From contig NW_004624732.1 in the NCBI RefSeq assembly GCF_000247695.1, positions 21,050,365 to 21,114,364 of the forward strand: a DNA stretch of 64,000 nt, written 5' to 3'. The notes beneath the pieces were generated by a model. That model did no database searches. It worked only from the letters and a program-made list of their open reading frames with translations, and was not told where the DNA came from. A program made the position numbers and the translations under genes. The stretch is from Heterocephalus glaber (taxonomy: Eukaryota > Chordata > Mammalia > Rodentia > Bathyergidae). This document shows, piece after piece, positions 24,703 to 37,639 of the stretch (position 1 is the first letter of the stretch; each line of letters begins with the position of its first letter).

Positions 24703-25189
24703 AATAGGTAATTTTATAGAAAAGAAATGTAGAATATAGATAAAAAAGAAACTTAAAGACTGAGAAAATTTAAAGTTGTTTTTCAATATTTATCTTTATT
24801 AAATTTTATTATTTATTAAAATGTCACATATTTAATATGATAAATTATTTCTGGAAATACATAATGATTACTATTGCATAGCATTATAAACTTTTATTGC
24901 CAGTGAATTACAGAATTAAAATAAATAAAATTTGAATTTTATGTTTTATATATTTTTGCAGAATAGAAAAAAAACCAAATAATTTATTCAGAGAAATAAT
25001 TTGTTAATATTTGGCTCTTAATCATTTAAATTTTTAAATATTTGAAAGTAGATAGAAATGCATTGATAAAAGCTGATAGAAAAATAGATGGATAGATTTA
25101 TAGACACTGGTTTGTATCCCCAGAATAGAGACACTTTCAAGTACTTTCTACCTAAATATTTTTTTCTGATTTCCTGGTTTTTAAAATTT
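24703..25189. other. AT-rich sequence, nothing recognised
   Basis: Composition is very AT-rich. It may be the continuation of the L1 remnant. Confidence 0.3.
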
Positions 25190-25560
25190 TTATTCTTCAT
25201 AATTCCTATTATACAATGGTTTTGTCTCTTGAAGGTTCTCCATCATTATCAGACTTCATTCATTTTCATTAATGTGTGTTTTTGCTCCTCTGCTTGGATA
25301 ATTTCAAGTATTCTCTGTTCTAGTTCAATGATTCTTCCTCTTGCTTGTCTGTCATTGACACTTGCTACTAATATTTTAAGATTAGTCATTATATTCTTCA
25401 CTTCTAGATTTTCTATTTGTTTTGTATTTCCTTTTTTTAAAAAACTTCTCATTTTGTTTATGTATATTTTTCACAAATTTCATTAAAGCTTTTCATGTAA
25501 TTTCTTGTGACTGAAGATTATTCTAAATTGTAGTCAATAATTTCATAGACATCAGTTTTT
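25190..25560 (-). pseudogene. Old LINE-1 ORF1 coiled-coil remnant, antisense
   Basis: Reverse-strand translation of 25452-25249 contains ILVASVNDRQARGRIIELEQ and RILEIIQAEEQKHTLMKMNE, the L1M ORF1 coiled-coil signature ('RISELE.RI.EIIQAEEQ'). It is truncated on both sides, with no RRM domain. Confidence 0.75.
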
Positions 25561-26263
25561 TAGTGTCCATTATTAGAGTTTTAGCATTTTTTTCTTGAAG
25601 GTGACATGAGTCCCAGGGCTTTCAACATCCTTGTGTTCTTACATGGTTGTCTGTGCAGCCAAGGGAAGCAACCCTGCTCTGCCTTTTGATACTTAAGAGG
25701 GAGCATTGGGAAGGCTGCAGGCTGAGTCTCAAGGTTGGGTGAAAATGTTACTTGGAATGAGGGCACCAGAGTTTCTGTTCCTCAGAGACGTGTGACAGAG
25801 GTCTTTGTTTCCTTCTACTTCATTCTCCTTTCAGTTATCCAGATTGTTCAGGTGTCTCAAGCTTGGTTTCAAGTATTAGGGTTTTCAGGGAGATATTACA
25901 GTTGGTGGATAGTTATGGTTGCACTTTCTGTGTGTGGTGAATGGTGAAGTCCAAGAATTTCTGTTCTATCATATTGCCGATCGATACAGTTTTTGAGGTA
26001 ATTTTAATTACAAATCTTAAGTACTGTGCTAAAAAGCATCAAAATCATGCAAACATATAAACAATATGTATAAATAATTCTTATACCTGAGAAGTTCAGA
26101 ATTTGTAGCTGTCTGTTCTTTTGTAAATTATTTCCTGTGTTATTAAACTTTTATGGACTTCATAGTTTTTATAGTAATAATGGAAAGGAGGGAGAGAGAG
26201 AGTGAGAGTCACATCCTACCGATTTTCTTTCTCGGGAGGATCCTAAGTACTATTTAAAATTCA
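25561..26263. other. Unassigned; possibly L1 5' UTR, antisense
   Basis: The more GC-rich piece 25590-25950 lies just upstream (on the minus strand) of the ORF1 remnant, which is where an L1 5' UTR would be. I have no motif-level proof. Confidence 0.3.
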
Positions 26264-26582
26264 GCATATTGGTCAGTTTTTAGTTGCTGATACAAAATAT
26301 CTGGGATCTGCACTTAAAGGAGAAAAGGTTTATGTAGGCCTATGTTTTCAGTCCATAGTTGGCTGAGTCCAAGTCAAAGAATCATGATGGAAGGGGACAC
26401 GGTGGAGGAGAGATGGTCAGCTCATGGGATGTAGGAAGCAGAGATCAAGGAAAGAAGACCAGAGAGGAAGGGGCTAGGGACCAGATATAGTCCCCAAGAG
26501 CACACCCATTCAACAAAACCAGATGCACATTAGAACTGTGCTTCACTAATCTCCTGGGTATCTCTCATCAGTGAAGTTGAAA
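26264..26582 (-). mobile_element. MaLR-type LTR fragment, antisense (copy 2 of 3)
   Basis: 'cacttaaaggagaaaaggtt', 'ttttcagtccatagttggct', 'catgatggaaggggacacgg', 'ctagggaccagatatagtcc' follow the antisense MaLR-type LTR order. It shares the 3' half with the 50750 copy and lacks the LTR start. Confidence 0.7.
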
Positions 26583-27550
26583 ATAATGATTCATCATAAT
26601 ATGATGCCTTGGTGTTACTTTTAATTTATTATGCATTGTACGTTTTCCTGTGAAATAGAAATATTCATTGTGATATTTCTTCAATCTTTGATTGCTAGCT
26701 TGGAAACTTCTCACAGTCATCATCAATCATCCTTTGCATTATTATTTTGTCCTGCCTGTACATTACCTTTACGTGTGGTGTTCTCTAAAGAACTATCAAT
26801 ACTGCCTTTTTCTCCTTCCATGTCAAGCAACCACACATTGCTTTCATTCAAGCCTGTCAGATTATGATTGGAATTCATGAGCAGATTAAAAAACAGGCAC
26901 CAACTATTCCAAGGATACATTTCTCTAAAACATTTTAGCCCTCAAAAGAATTTTGTGTTTGAATGAAAGACTAAGTTAAAAATCAAGAAAATTCACATTA
27001 ATATGAATTTCTAGCTTATTTTGAAAAACGGGTACAGCTGTAGCAGAAAGTGCTCATGGCAACAAACAGGCTGGCGTAAATGGCGTTTTGCCCTTATATG
27101 TAGAGTACACACATTTACCAGCTTACCTGACCCCACTATGTTTCCAGTACTTCTGTTAATATGCTACAGTTACTTAGGTTACTTCTCTTTCCACCAGCAT
27201 TTGGTGTTAAGGCATTGATTAACAGCAGTCCCTAAGGGGATTCAACAGCAAACTCTTGCAATGATTGAAACACTCATGACATCACTTCAATATTTCTGGA
27301 TTTTTTTTCAACAGGGAAAAAATAGTTTTCATTTGAAGTTGTAGTTTTTCCTATATTTTTGTAAACAAAAAGAAACACTCAAACATATACACAGATATAT
27401 TTCAAGAACTTCATTGCTTAATAGTTCCAGAACATTTACTTTTATGTCTATACTATTGCACATGTAAGATTTTTAAGGCTAAGAGTTATATGAAGCATTT
27501 ACTTCTGTTTGTGGTGATAAGCTACACAATAAGTTCAATTAAAGTGCTTA
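26583..27550. other. Unassigned sequence
   Basis: No repeat seen. Short overlapping open frames (26631-26920, 27021-27218) have no recognised homology. Confidence 0.35.
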
Positions 27551-27742
27551 TTTTATGCAGTAGTGGGTATTGAACTAAAGATCTTCACACTGAGTTATAT
27601 CCCCAGTCTTTTTATATATAATTTTGGGACAGGGTCTCCTTAAATCAGTAAATTATATAAATTGAGCTTGACCTTGACATCCTCCTGCCTGAGCCTCAAA
27701 GGATGCTGGAATTACAGCATCCTGGACCACCACACTTAGGTA
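27551..27742 (-). mobile_element. B4-like composite SINE, antisense
   Basis: The ID half (to about 27612) has 'gggtattgaactaaagatc' and 'actgagttatatccccag'. The B1 half has 'tttgggacagggtctcc', 'catcctcctgcctgagcctc', 'gctggaattacag' and 'accaccacactta'. This is the same architecture as 6062-6270. Confidence 0.88.
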
Positions 27743-28764
27743 AAATACACTATTTTAAAATTCTCTCCTTTATCCATTTATTCTTCTGTCCTTAACAATT
27801 TCAACTCATTTGTCTTTTGGTAGTACTATCCTTTTCTGTGTCACTATTTCTAATTAGTTTAACATGTTTCACTTCAATCTTGTAGTCTCTGCCTCATGGT
27901 TTGAAAAGAAATCAGTTTATTGAGCTTCTTGATTATTTGGTTATATCAACATAATGTATGTGGTTTCAAGTTACATTTCTCACCTCTAACTCTACTTACA
28001 ACTTTGAGTCAAAAATGAAAAAAAATCAGATTGGCTTGTTAAAGTAAATATTTCTTTGCAAGGAAGTTTCATTGACATTCATCATTTTTTAGTGTTTCGT
28101 GACTATCTTCTATTGTTTGTCTTGTTATTGTTTTGTCTTTTCAGAGATGTCAGGTTGATGGCTCTTGAATCTCTCTAAGTGAAGATACTCAGTATTATCC
28201 TTGAATATTTTGGGAGGAAAAACAAAATAGTGCCACTAGTTCTAGGTGACGACGATAAGTATAAATGCCATATGATTGTTTGGGATAAGTTGAATCAGTT
28301 CTGAAATGTTGATATAAATACATGATTGTACATTGTACAATCTTCAGGTTATTATTCATTTCCAATATCTCAGATAATCTAGGCCCTGCAAAACATTCCA
28401 ATTTCCATTTGATAAAAAGTATTAAATAGGACTATGAGTATGTAGTTAAATAAAAATGGATGTCTTTTTTAGAAGATTGTTAAATTTGTTTTATTATTAG
28501 GAGTTTCCTCTCTAGAAGGAACTGAAGTCCATGAGCTTGTGCTACTTCTAATGCTAATGAGATATGAAATATACTTTATATGCAAGCTCTATTTTAATTT
28601 CTAAGATTATTCTATCCCTTTTGACATCAGAGGACATGCTTATTTCAGCAATTTGTTCCTAGATGGGACCAAGTCTGTCTAAATTGTGCCAAGTAATGAG
28701 ATTGCTAGGATTTGTGTGTATGTGCAAGGAAAAAAAAAGCAATAAATTTAAATGACCATAGCAT
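27743..28764. other. Unassigned AT-rich sequence
   Basis: Nothing recognised. Confidence 0.35.
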
Positions 28765-29330
28765 GATGTCAGTTACCTAATGCTACATAACTCATAGTTA
28801 AAACGTTGTGGTGTAAAGCAACAGTATGTATTATCTCACGTTTTCTGCACATCTAGAATCTAGGTGTGGCTGAGTTGGACTCTGTGGCTTAGGGTCTCCC
28901 AGGCTGTGATCAGTAGGGATTGTGCTTCCACCTGAAGGCTTAACTGGGAATGGTCTTCTTTCAAGTCTGCTCCTGTGGTCCTTGGAACAAGGGACCAAGG
29001 GTTGTTCTTTGGGAGCTGTTGGGATGAGGCCATTGGCAGGTAGTGAAGGGCTGCCCTCAGATCGTGGCCTTGTTGCCCTCTCCACACAGCAACAGGCTTT
29101 GTTAGAGCTGGGAAGTTAGAAGGCTAAAGAAGGCCTAACAGACTGATGCCGTCCCTTACAGACCAGTCTTGTGAGTTGCATTCTGTCACCTCTGTCGTAT
29201 TCTGCTGGTTATGAGCACTTCATGTGGCCTGGCCCATACTCCAGGTGGGGCCAGAGCACATGGCCAAAATCCAGGCAGCAGGAATCATCTGGAGCCAAGT
29301 CAGAAGCTACTCATCACAGGTATGGTTAGG
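28765..29330 (-). mobile_element. Old LTR-like repeat (MLT/MER type), antisense
   Basis: 'cctaatgctacataactc', 'gtattatctcacgttttctg', 'aggcttaactgggaatgg' and 'gtcacctctgtcgtattctg', 'ctggttatgagcac' track a common mammalian repeat reading 'tgctatgtaacaaat...ttattatctcacagtttctg...cacttctgccgtattctattgg'. The GC content here makes overlapping spurious open frames on both strands. Confidence 0.6.
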
Positions 29331-30204
29331 ATTTAATCACAAGTATTGTTAACAGTGTTTGTAAAATTTCCAATCCAGCAGGATTGGAAAATGTGCTGAC
29401 TTTTGCGAACCAAATGACCTAAGAAGTATTTATTTATTAATTCACTGATAGGCTCTACTTGGCCCTGTTGCTGATACTTACTGGGGAAAAAAAGAAGAAG
29501 ATACATGGCTCTTATTTCCCAGAAGTTGCTGTCCTGGAGAGGGCAGAAGTAGGGTGACGGATCACTATAGCATCCCATCAAGGGTTAAATGAACATGGGC
29601 TGGGGTGTCAGGGGCTCAGGAGCCTGGGAACACTGTGTACAAGAGGAAGCTCAGGACTGAAGTCTTAGGGAGACAAAGGTTGTGGTGGCATGGGCAAAAG
29701 CATGAGTGGAAACACCAAGATGTATACAGCAAAATCCAGGTGAGGAATAAGTCCAAGTTGCTGAGAATCAGCTGCATGGAAGAACTTATAGAGAAGAGTT
29801 GGGGGGCAGAGCATGGAGGAGAGAGGGGTAGGAGAAGCTGTGCACTGGGCTGGGGGAGAATGGCTGGGGTGTAACCTCACAGCACTGAGACCACAGAGTT
29901 CATACACTGGATACAGTGAGTGCAGTCACAGTAGTTTGAACAGTACAGTCACATTTGAATAATTTATATATTAAAAACATCAACACATTCTGAATTATGC
30001 CTACAATGCTTTCATTGCTTCTCTTTTCACTCATATTTTAAAAGAAATATAATGCAATGTATTTCCCTTAGCTGTCTTTTACTTAAATAAAATGTCTTAT
30101 TTTGCTCTGTCCCTGTGTGCCACATTTTTGAGTTTGCCTCTCCTTGCATGTGAAATCACGCAGGTCTTCTTTCTTCTCTGAAGAGCCAACATCTCTCATG
30201 AGGA
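29331..30204. other. Unassigned sequence
   Basis: Open frames at 29333-29581 (minus), 29605-29874 (plus) and 29665-29907 (minus) overlap or abut and show no domain. Confidence 0.35.
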
Positions 30205-30320
30205 AAGGTGTGAATCCAGAATTCCTTCTCTGCGTCATACTGGCCATGGGAGTTTAGACTTTGTTTCCTCCTCGGTGAAATAATCACAAACCCATGCTCC
30301 TTGAAGGGTTGTATACAATT
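30205..30320 (+). mobile_element. MIR SINE
   Basis: 'gaatccagaattccttctct', 'gcgtcatactggcc', 'gtttcctcctcggtgaaat' and 'ccttgaagggttgta' match MIR core order ('cgaatcccggctctgcc...tttcctcatctgtaaaat...tagggttgt'). Confidence 0.65.
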
Positions 30321-30321
30321 C

Positions 30322-30410
30322 TTTTTTTTTTTTTTGGTACTAGGGATTGAACTCGGGACCTTGTGATTGTGAGGCAGGCATTAGAACCACTGAGCTAAAT
30401 CCCTGGCCCT
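30322..30410 (-). mobile_element. ID SINE, antisense, inserted next to MIR
   Basis: T-run, then 'ggtactagggattgaactcg', 'ggaccttgtgattgtgaggc' and 'aaccactgagctaaatccct', 'ggccct'. A short repeat aattctt flanks both sides (near 30317 and 30413). Confidence 0.9.
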
Positions 30411-32995
30411 AAAATTCTTAATCATAAGTTCCTACTTTTTATATTACTTATATTTGTATATACCTATATGTCCTTTTCTTGAAGGATACTTATCTTACAT
30501 AGACATATTACTCTTTTTGTTTTTCTCTACAGACAAATAAATACATGAATGGAGAAAAATAAAGTAATTGATAGATTAGAGACACATAATTCAATACTTA
30601 GTTTATTGCTATTTAAATATAACATATAAAATATGATATTAATTACCACCTAATGTAATGTATGCACACCATGTGTATATATATGGTTGCTATGGATAAG
30701 GTACTGCTAAAGTGCATCAATTATATAAATATGCCTGTTATTTTATTGTCTTCCACTGTCTGAGGACTTAAATATAAATTAACTAATCCTATCGGACAGT
30801 GGCAGCCAATTTTAACAGTAAATGAAATTTGTCCTCTAAAAATGATGCAATCCCTAAACTCTGCATGCAGAACACCAAAACAGGTACTTCCTATCTCTTT
30901 CACAATACTCCAGGGTGCCCTTTATCATCTTTCACAGATGGATGGAACCATGGATTGAGGAAATAAAAGTTCAGCTCTTTTCCCCTGATTCTGTACCTCT
31001 GCTCTCCATCAGAATGACAAGGCCTGGGCCAGCTGACTCTGACTTGAACGAGGAGCCTCGTGCCCCCAGCTCTTCAGGACCAAAACACACAGGTGAAGGG
31101 CACTAAGATGTTCACAGCTGCTTGGTGGTTCCTGTTGTGATCCAGGTTGGGACAAGTTCTTGGGTATTCAAAATCACATTGTCTGATCTACCTACATGGG
31201 CCTGGGGTTGGAATGAACATAGTGAATCTGTCTCAGGTGACTAACATATAATATGTTTCATTTATCCAATTTGAGATTATTGCTAGAAGAAGGCACAAAT
31301 ACAGCTGAAACCAGGAATACATGAGCATGTGGGCAATGAGAATGAGGATACACAGGAAACTCCAAGACTTCAGATGATGCGAAATTTAGAAACTGACAAA
31401 GAAAGACAATGGTGCGATATTATTGGATAGAAGCCATTGGCAGGCCCTGCTATAATGGCCCATGAATAGTGTTTAGTTTACATATAAGGCAAGCTGAAGG
31501 TGACTGCTTCCTTTGTATGTTTTGCACGGGTCAGAGATGGACAGGGGAGGAAGTTCAAAGAAACAAGTAAACAAAACCTCAAGGTATTTAGACTCAAAAA
31601 AATCATCTTCATTTAAGCTGTAATTTTCTTGGTTTGTATCTGACTTTTTCTTGGTTTATGAATGTGATGCTAATACTTGTCACTTGAAAATGACTAGAGA
31701 GCTAAGAGTGCTTAGTGACACGGACTCTCACACCTTGCACAGTGTGGCTACAGTCCAACCTTCAGCATGGCTTTGTCCTCCTTTCTTTCTCTCTGTGCTT
31801 TTTTGTATCCAGCACCTGGGTTGTGGCTTGGTAAGTGACTGCTGCAACCAGCTTAACTGATATGGAAAATAAGGCAGCCTGGGGTGTCAGGAGGTGGAGC
31901 CCTCATCAATCTTGCTGGATGGTGACACCATGATCAAGTTTGTGCTAATAGCACTCAGGTTAGGATGCAGCATGCCCCAGCTTTCACAGAAATGTGCACC
32001 CCAGCACTTCTGGATCATGTGGAGAGAGAAAGAAGGGTGGGTGGAAGTAGAGAGGCTTTCTATGGTCATTTGTTAAAATGACTTTTTAATGATGGCACAA
32101 TCTATTTTCCCATCTTAGGTACACAGCAGAAATGGAAACATAAATAAATCACATTCTTGAGCTCCTGGCACAAAGCCAATGAAAGCAGTAGAACTGCTTA
32201 AAAGATGAGAAGGAAAAAAGATGTTAAATTTACATTTAAATATGTTAAATCATTTTTAATTTGCATATAATTAGTTGACCAGAGAACAATGATTTCCAAA
32301 GGTCAGAAATTTCCTCTTTAAAAATGTAAAATTTCATGTTTTTTAATAATCACAAGTCAAAAAATGGTGATTAGTTTTAAAATTGGCTTAAAATATTCTA
32401 AAATGAGGTTTAGTATCTTCCAGAAGTTTCTGGGGATGAATAAAAGAATCTTATTCTACTCTACTCTTTTTAAGATATTATATCAGAACATTTAATCATA
32501 TTTTGGAAGTAAAAATCACTCAACTAAGGTAGTTGTTGTTCAAACACAGTTTTATTTCTACCATACTCAGTGTCCTCCCTAGCCTCTTTGATTTGACAGA
32601 CTTAGCGGCAAGATTTCCACTCTATTTTTTTAGTAATTCCCTGATGAGGCTCAAACTTACTACCTCAATTAGAAAGACCAAAGAAGCCAACCTCATCTTC
32701 ACTACTTTTTCAATTCTTAACAGTGCTTGATATTAACTCAAGATTTTCTTCCTGTGCTATTTCAGTGCCTCTTAGATTTTAACTCATTTGGAGAGATAGT
32801 AGTTTGGAATGTTCATGATGGTGTCTTTATGTTTCACAAGCCCAATTCAGAGACAGAGTCCTTATGAAGATGACCTGGAATATCAAGGTGATTATTTTCT
32901 CTCTTTTAAGAAAATCAAGGATACTTGTACTTACTGAAGTGAAAGCAACATCCCTCATCCTCTGATAGCCCCATGTAATGCTCTCCTCCTTCTTC
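30411..32995. other. Unassigned intergenic sequence
   Basis: A 2.6-kb stretch without a recognised repeat. Short open frames at 30915-31106, 31651-31860, 31887-32076 and 32533-32730 have no recognised homology, and two of them overlap on opposite strands. Confidence 0.35.
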
Positions 32996-33087
32996 TTTTT
33001 TTTTTTTTTTTTTGGTACCGGGAATCGTACTCGGGACCTTGCGGTTGTGAGGCAAGTGGTGGAACCACTGAGCTAAATCCTTGGCCT
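32996..33087 (-). mobile_element. ID SINE, antisense
   Basis: A T-run of about 18, 'ggtaccgggaatcgtactcg', 'ggaccttgcggttgtgaggc', 'ggaaccactgagctaaatcc', 'ttggcc'. A near-intact ID body. The diagnostic GGTTCCACC replaces the canonical GGTAGAGCG on the sense strand. Confidence 0.93.
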
Positions 33088-34509
33088 GATTTTGCTTCTT
33101 TTTAACAGTCTAGAGAACTTTGTTAATAAATCCACACACCTTTTTAACCAAACTCAAAACAAGAAATCAATATTTTTCACTAATCCAAGAAAGCACATAT
33201 TTGAAAGCCACTCAATTAAGGAGGGTGGCTATGTCTCAAAAGGTCCAGATTCTTCTGGATACTTTATCTTTCATAGGATCAGACAGATTCCTTGCTCTCC
33301 ACATGTCTTTGTCCCATCCCTGGCCCAGGGAGCTGAGCCTGAGAGATACAAGTCACGAGCTCAGTCACTTATTTAGGAACAACAATGTAGCTTTGACAAT
33401 AATAAAGAGCATAATCTGTTCACATCTTTTAGACAGCTAGAATTATTTAAAAAGAGGAGTTGGAGAATTTTAGCCATCGTAGAAGTCTTTCTCTTACAGT
33501 CTGGTCTCAAACTATGATTATTTGAAGAGCTTTGCACAAGACAACATAAGGTCTCTCAACAAATGCTCTTAGCCACTGGAGTCGGTGATCCAGGATGTGA
33601 TACACAAAGCACCTGGCCAGGACCCAGTGTGCCTCAGCTCAGTGGGTGCAACTGTTCATCGCCAGCCCAGCCCTGGAGAATCCCCACATGTAGGAGGAGC
33701 CTTGGCTTTCTGGAGTGCTTAGCCGGTCAGGTAATGTTAACCGTGGACAATTTGCCTTATTGACCTCAGTTATGATGTATACATTTCTCACAATCATGAT
33801 CATCATATTCACAAACCCCGGGGAATATACAAGGTTTGTATTCCCCAGGATAGGAATCTTGGGGCTATTTAGTACACTACCGACCTCAGATGGAACTCCT
33901 GGGATTTCTAGAAGCAGACACTGTCACCTCCATCTCCAAGAAGGGGTCATGTATAGTAGAAGGAATGGGAACAAAAATAGGGAATTTTCTCTTTGCTAGT
34001 TACAAAATTGGTTTATTTTTTCAAGTCAAAGCACTTTTCTTTTTATCATTTTAGGATATGTGATTTAGAAATACTTTGAATGTAACAAAAATTTAGAGAC
34101 TTTATAGGTTATATGAAAAGGAAACAAAAAAAGTCCTTTTCAAGGATACTGGGAAAGTTCATGAACAAAGAAAAAGTGAAAATAAACCAGACTTTCTGCT
34201 GAAGTTGCAAAAATAAAAGCTAGTTTTATTTATGAAGGAGAATTCATGAAGGTGAGAATTACTACTAGTTCTACACTAGAATTGAATGTGCATTGCAGCA
34301 GTAGTTGAAGATGTTTAAAACAGAGTCATACTTGATTGGTGTGACTCCATTTTTTTGATGTCTAACTGCTGGCAGCATTTTTTCTCAGTGTTTCATTAGT
34401 ATAGCATTAGAGTACATAGTAAAATATTCACATCCTAAGATAACTGGCACATACGCATATCTTGGTTCTTTTTCCTCCCTTGACGTTCCCTCCCTCCCAT
34501 CCTCTCCCA
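33088..34509. other. Unassigned sequence
   Basis: Open frames at 33092-33440 overlap in two phases, and 33563-33999 likewise. Without homology or splice signals I do not call a gene. A polypyrimidine patch lies at 34470-34510. Confidence 0.35.
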
Positions 34510-35118
34510 TTCCTGCATCACCTTCCCATACTTTCAGAGAACCAGTTCTTTGACACACAGACCCTGTGTATTGTTTTTATTAGTTTCAATTTCATTAATT
34601 TCTGTTCTGATATTTATAATTTTTTTCCTTCTGTTAGTTTCTTATTTGGGTAGTTTTTGTTTTTCTAGGACCATGAGGTACATCACTAGGATATTTATTT
34701 GGAGTCCCCCCATTCTCTTTGTGTGAGAATTTGCAGCTAAAACTTTCCTCTAGAAATACTTTCACTGTGACTAAAAGATTTGTCTTATATTATGGTTCCA
34801 TTCTCATTTGATTTTTGGAACTTTTTTTCTTTTTTCCCTACTTTCTTCTGTGATCCATTGATTATTCAGTAATTTATTATTTAATCTCCATGTGTTTGCA
34901 TAGTTTCTGTGATTTCTTTTGCAGTTGATTTCTAGCTTCCTTCTGCTATGATTCTATAGTACATAGGATTATTTCAATTCTTTTGTATTTATTTGAGCAT
35001 GCTTTATGTCCTAAGGCATGGTCCACTCTGGAAAAAGTGTCGTGTGCTATTGAAAAAAATGTGTATGATGTTCTCATTGGATGAAACATTCTGTAGAGTT
35101 AAATATACTGGCAGCCTT
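34510..35118 (-). mobile_element. Old LINE-1 fragment, antisense
   Basis: 'tttgcagctaaaactttcc' type text, 'ccattctcatttgatttttg', 'gatccattgattattcagta', 'ctccatgtgtttgcatag', 'catgctttatgtcctaagg', 'gtgtatgatgttctcattgg' and 'tgaaacattctgtagag' are the antisense series seen in old L1 elements. Confidence 0.75.
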
Positions 35119-35984
35119 TACATCTCAGATTTTCCCTTTCTCTTGTGCCTCTCACCTGGACAAACTGATGAAAAATCCTAGGAACTCTTTCCCTGGGTGC
35201 TACTTAAAGATTCCCTCATACAAGCTTCATTGCACTTGAGAACTCCCCAATAGCTACAATAAACACTTGGCCCTCTCTTTTCCTTTTTCTTAAGCTATAT
35301 CAGACTGTTGGGATAGGCTTCCCCTGCTGTCCAAATAGACCTCAATCATGGAGCCTCTGTGTGTAGGGTATCATCAGGCTGGATGAGCTCTGGGTGGAAA
35401 TCAGTCTTGCTTTTTAAAGATGACCCTACATACAATATATAAATCTACTTAACATTTATTCCATCAGGTCTTATGTGCTAGACAATTCTTCACTTGAATT
35501 GATGAGACTCATGCTTAGCTTCTCTGGAAATCCCTATTTTCAGGCCCCATTTTCCCAAAATCCTACAACATGCAGAATATCCATCACATATTAAGTTTTT
35601 CCCAAGGAAATCAAATTTGATGGTATAAATTAATATTATAACATAGTAATTTTAATTAGATTGTTTAGAAAAACTATAACAGAAAATCCAGTTGGTACAA
35701 ATATGGCTGTATTTGCCTAATACTGATAGAGGCTCAAAAATTGCAGATGTCCTGTGATATAGTTTAAAATATACATTAAAACCATAAAGCATGTAAAAGT
35801 CCTAAAGCACAGAGAGATTTCCAACAAATGAATTAAAGTGAAGCAATAAAAAATAAGGCACAAGTATTGAAGACTATTTGATATTGATTAAATATCATAT
35901 TTTTGTAGTTATATTCATCAACCAGTATGCTGAGGCGTTTAATACTAAAAAACAGAATACAGGAGCTTTATGTGACATTCTTTT
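35119..35984. other. Unassigned sequence
   Basis: 'tagctacaataaacacttgg' near 35260 looks like a polyadenylation-type signal and could belong to an LTR. Not enough to call. Confidence 0.3.
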
Positions 35985-36460
35985 TCCATTCAAAAGGAAG
36001 ATGTGGTAGTAATTTTATATGTCAACTTGAATGCGCTACAAGGTGTCCAGATCACCAATTAAACAAATTTTCTGTATGTGTCTGTGAGAATGTACCAAAG
36101 AGAGATTAACATTTAAGTTATTGAATGAAGTCAAGTAGATGGCTTCTCCAATTGAAGTAAGCATCATTTAATCCCTAGAGCCTGAACATATCAAAAAATG
36201 TGCAAGACCATGAATTTACTCTTCCTAAATATCTGAGTTGGGAGATGGATCTGCCCTTAGCCCTCCGCACTTGGACTTGAATCTGTTCATCACTCACAGT
36301 ATTCCAGGAGTTTTACTGGATCTCCCACTCGCAGGCTCTAGACTGTGGGATTTCTCAACTTCCATAATCATGTAAGCCAGTTTCTTATTATAAATCATTA
36401 TACATACATAAAAAATTCTATATATTTTCCAATCAGATATGTTTTTTCTGGAGAATCTTT
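35985..36460 (+). mobile_element. Old LTR-like repeat, family A (copy 2 of 2)
   Basis: 'tttatatgtcaacttgaatg', 'aggtgtccagatcacc', 'gtgtctgtgagaatgtacc', 'gagattaacatttaag', 'ctagactgtgggatttctca', 'cttccataatcatgtaagcc' and 'tttttctggagaatc' follow the complete order of the same widespread repeat as 18355-18840. Confidence 0.7.
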
Positions 36461-37639
36461 TATCAATTCAATGTTTTGAACTCTTCTCCAAGTACATTAA
36501 TTCTGAAAAAAATAATATAATATACATGTCCTCAGGAAAAACATATTAAATATTAGTGTTGGAAAATGTATTAATCAGTTCAAACATTATCTTAAATTAA
36601 ATGATATAATTAAAATCTAAAAAAGTAGTGTGATGCTGATCTTTCACTCATAAGAAGTGTGGTCAATTAGAGTTGTGTTGGCATTACCATATACTTCCAT
36701 ATGATGTTGTAAATATTCTGTATCTGGGTTTTTTAATATAGTATGCATTGGCCACACGTAACTGCACATTAAAATTTGTGGTGATTGAAAATCATTAATT
36801 TAGGTTTAAGTTGTCATATATGGCTAATAACTATGATTTTAGGTGGTCCAGACTCAGGAGATATCCTCTGAATATGCATTTGTATGTTTAACATTCGATT
36901 AGTGAACAGATGTTTACTACTGTCTCTTGTGTACCTGCCACTTTTCTACGCATCTAATCTTTTCAGAAAACTCTACCTGGAAAATGGCACCAAAATAGCA
37001 ACACTGTTTTGTGATTATGATTTTTTACTTCCTTTATGTTCTCTGATAAACTCTACTCTGTATTTTATAAATCAGTGGGTCAGAAAGTGTGCTTCACACA
37101 GCCTTTGTAGTCAGACATCTGCCAAATTAAAATTTTTTTATGATAAAATAAGCTGTGATTGTCTTTTTCACTATGTTGACACTTTCTTTGATGGTGCAAG
37201 AGCAACTGTGTTTAAAGCTCCTGGATCACAATAATTAAGGCACAGGCACCAAACACCATATTGGTATCATTTACATGGCCACCAAACACTTTCTGAACAA
37301 AGGTAAAGCACCAGATTTCACATTAGAAAATTATTGAAGAGGTATAGATTACTAATTAATTTAAATTAAGTACTTATGACTCATAATAATATGCATAATT
37401 TAGTATAGTAATTTAAAAATAGTAATATATTTTGTGTATGGAACAAATAAAAAGATCCTCAAAGCAATTTGATTGCATATGGAGATACAATGATTGCCAT
37501 AAGAAAAATCACTCACCCATTAGACTTGCAAAGTAAAATCGTTTCTTTTTTCATGGAACACAATTGTTACTGGATATGATGACTGAAAGAGAAAGTATGA
37601 TTATTCAGACTAGAGTAGTTTTCAGACATTGTAATGAGA
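36461..37639. other. Unassigned sequence with one 116-codon open frame
   Basis: The + strand frame at 36884-37234 is one of the longer ones outside L1. It is rich in Leu, Phe and Ser with no recognised domain, and its DNA is low in GC. I treat it as chance. Confidence 0.3.

Noticed and set aside
25088..25486. 132-codon plus-strand frame
   Set aside because: It is the opposite strand of an L1 ORF1 coiled-coil remnant, with a hydrophobic composition expected from T-rich antisense DNA.
36884..37234. 116-codon plus-strand frame as a gene or exon
   Set aside because: Low-complexity Leu/Phe/Ser composition, no domain, no splice context, and not supported by any neighbour.
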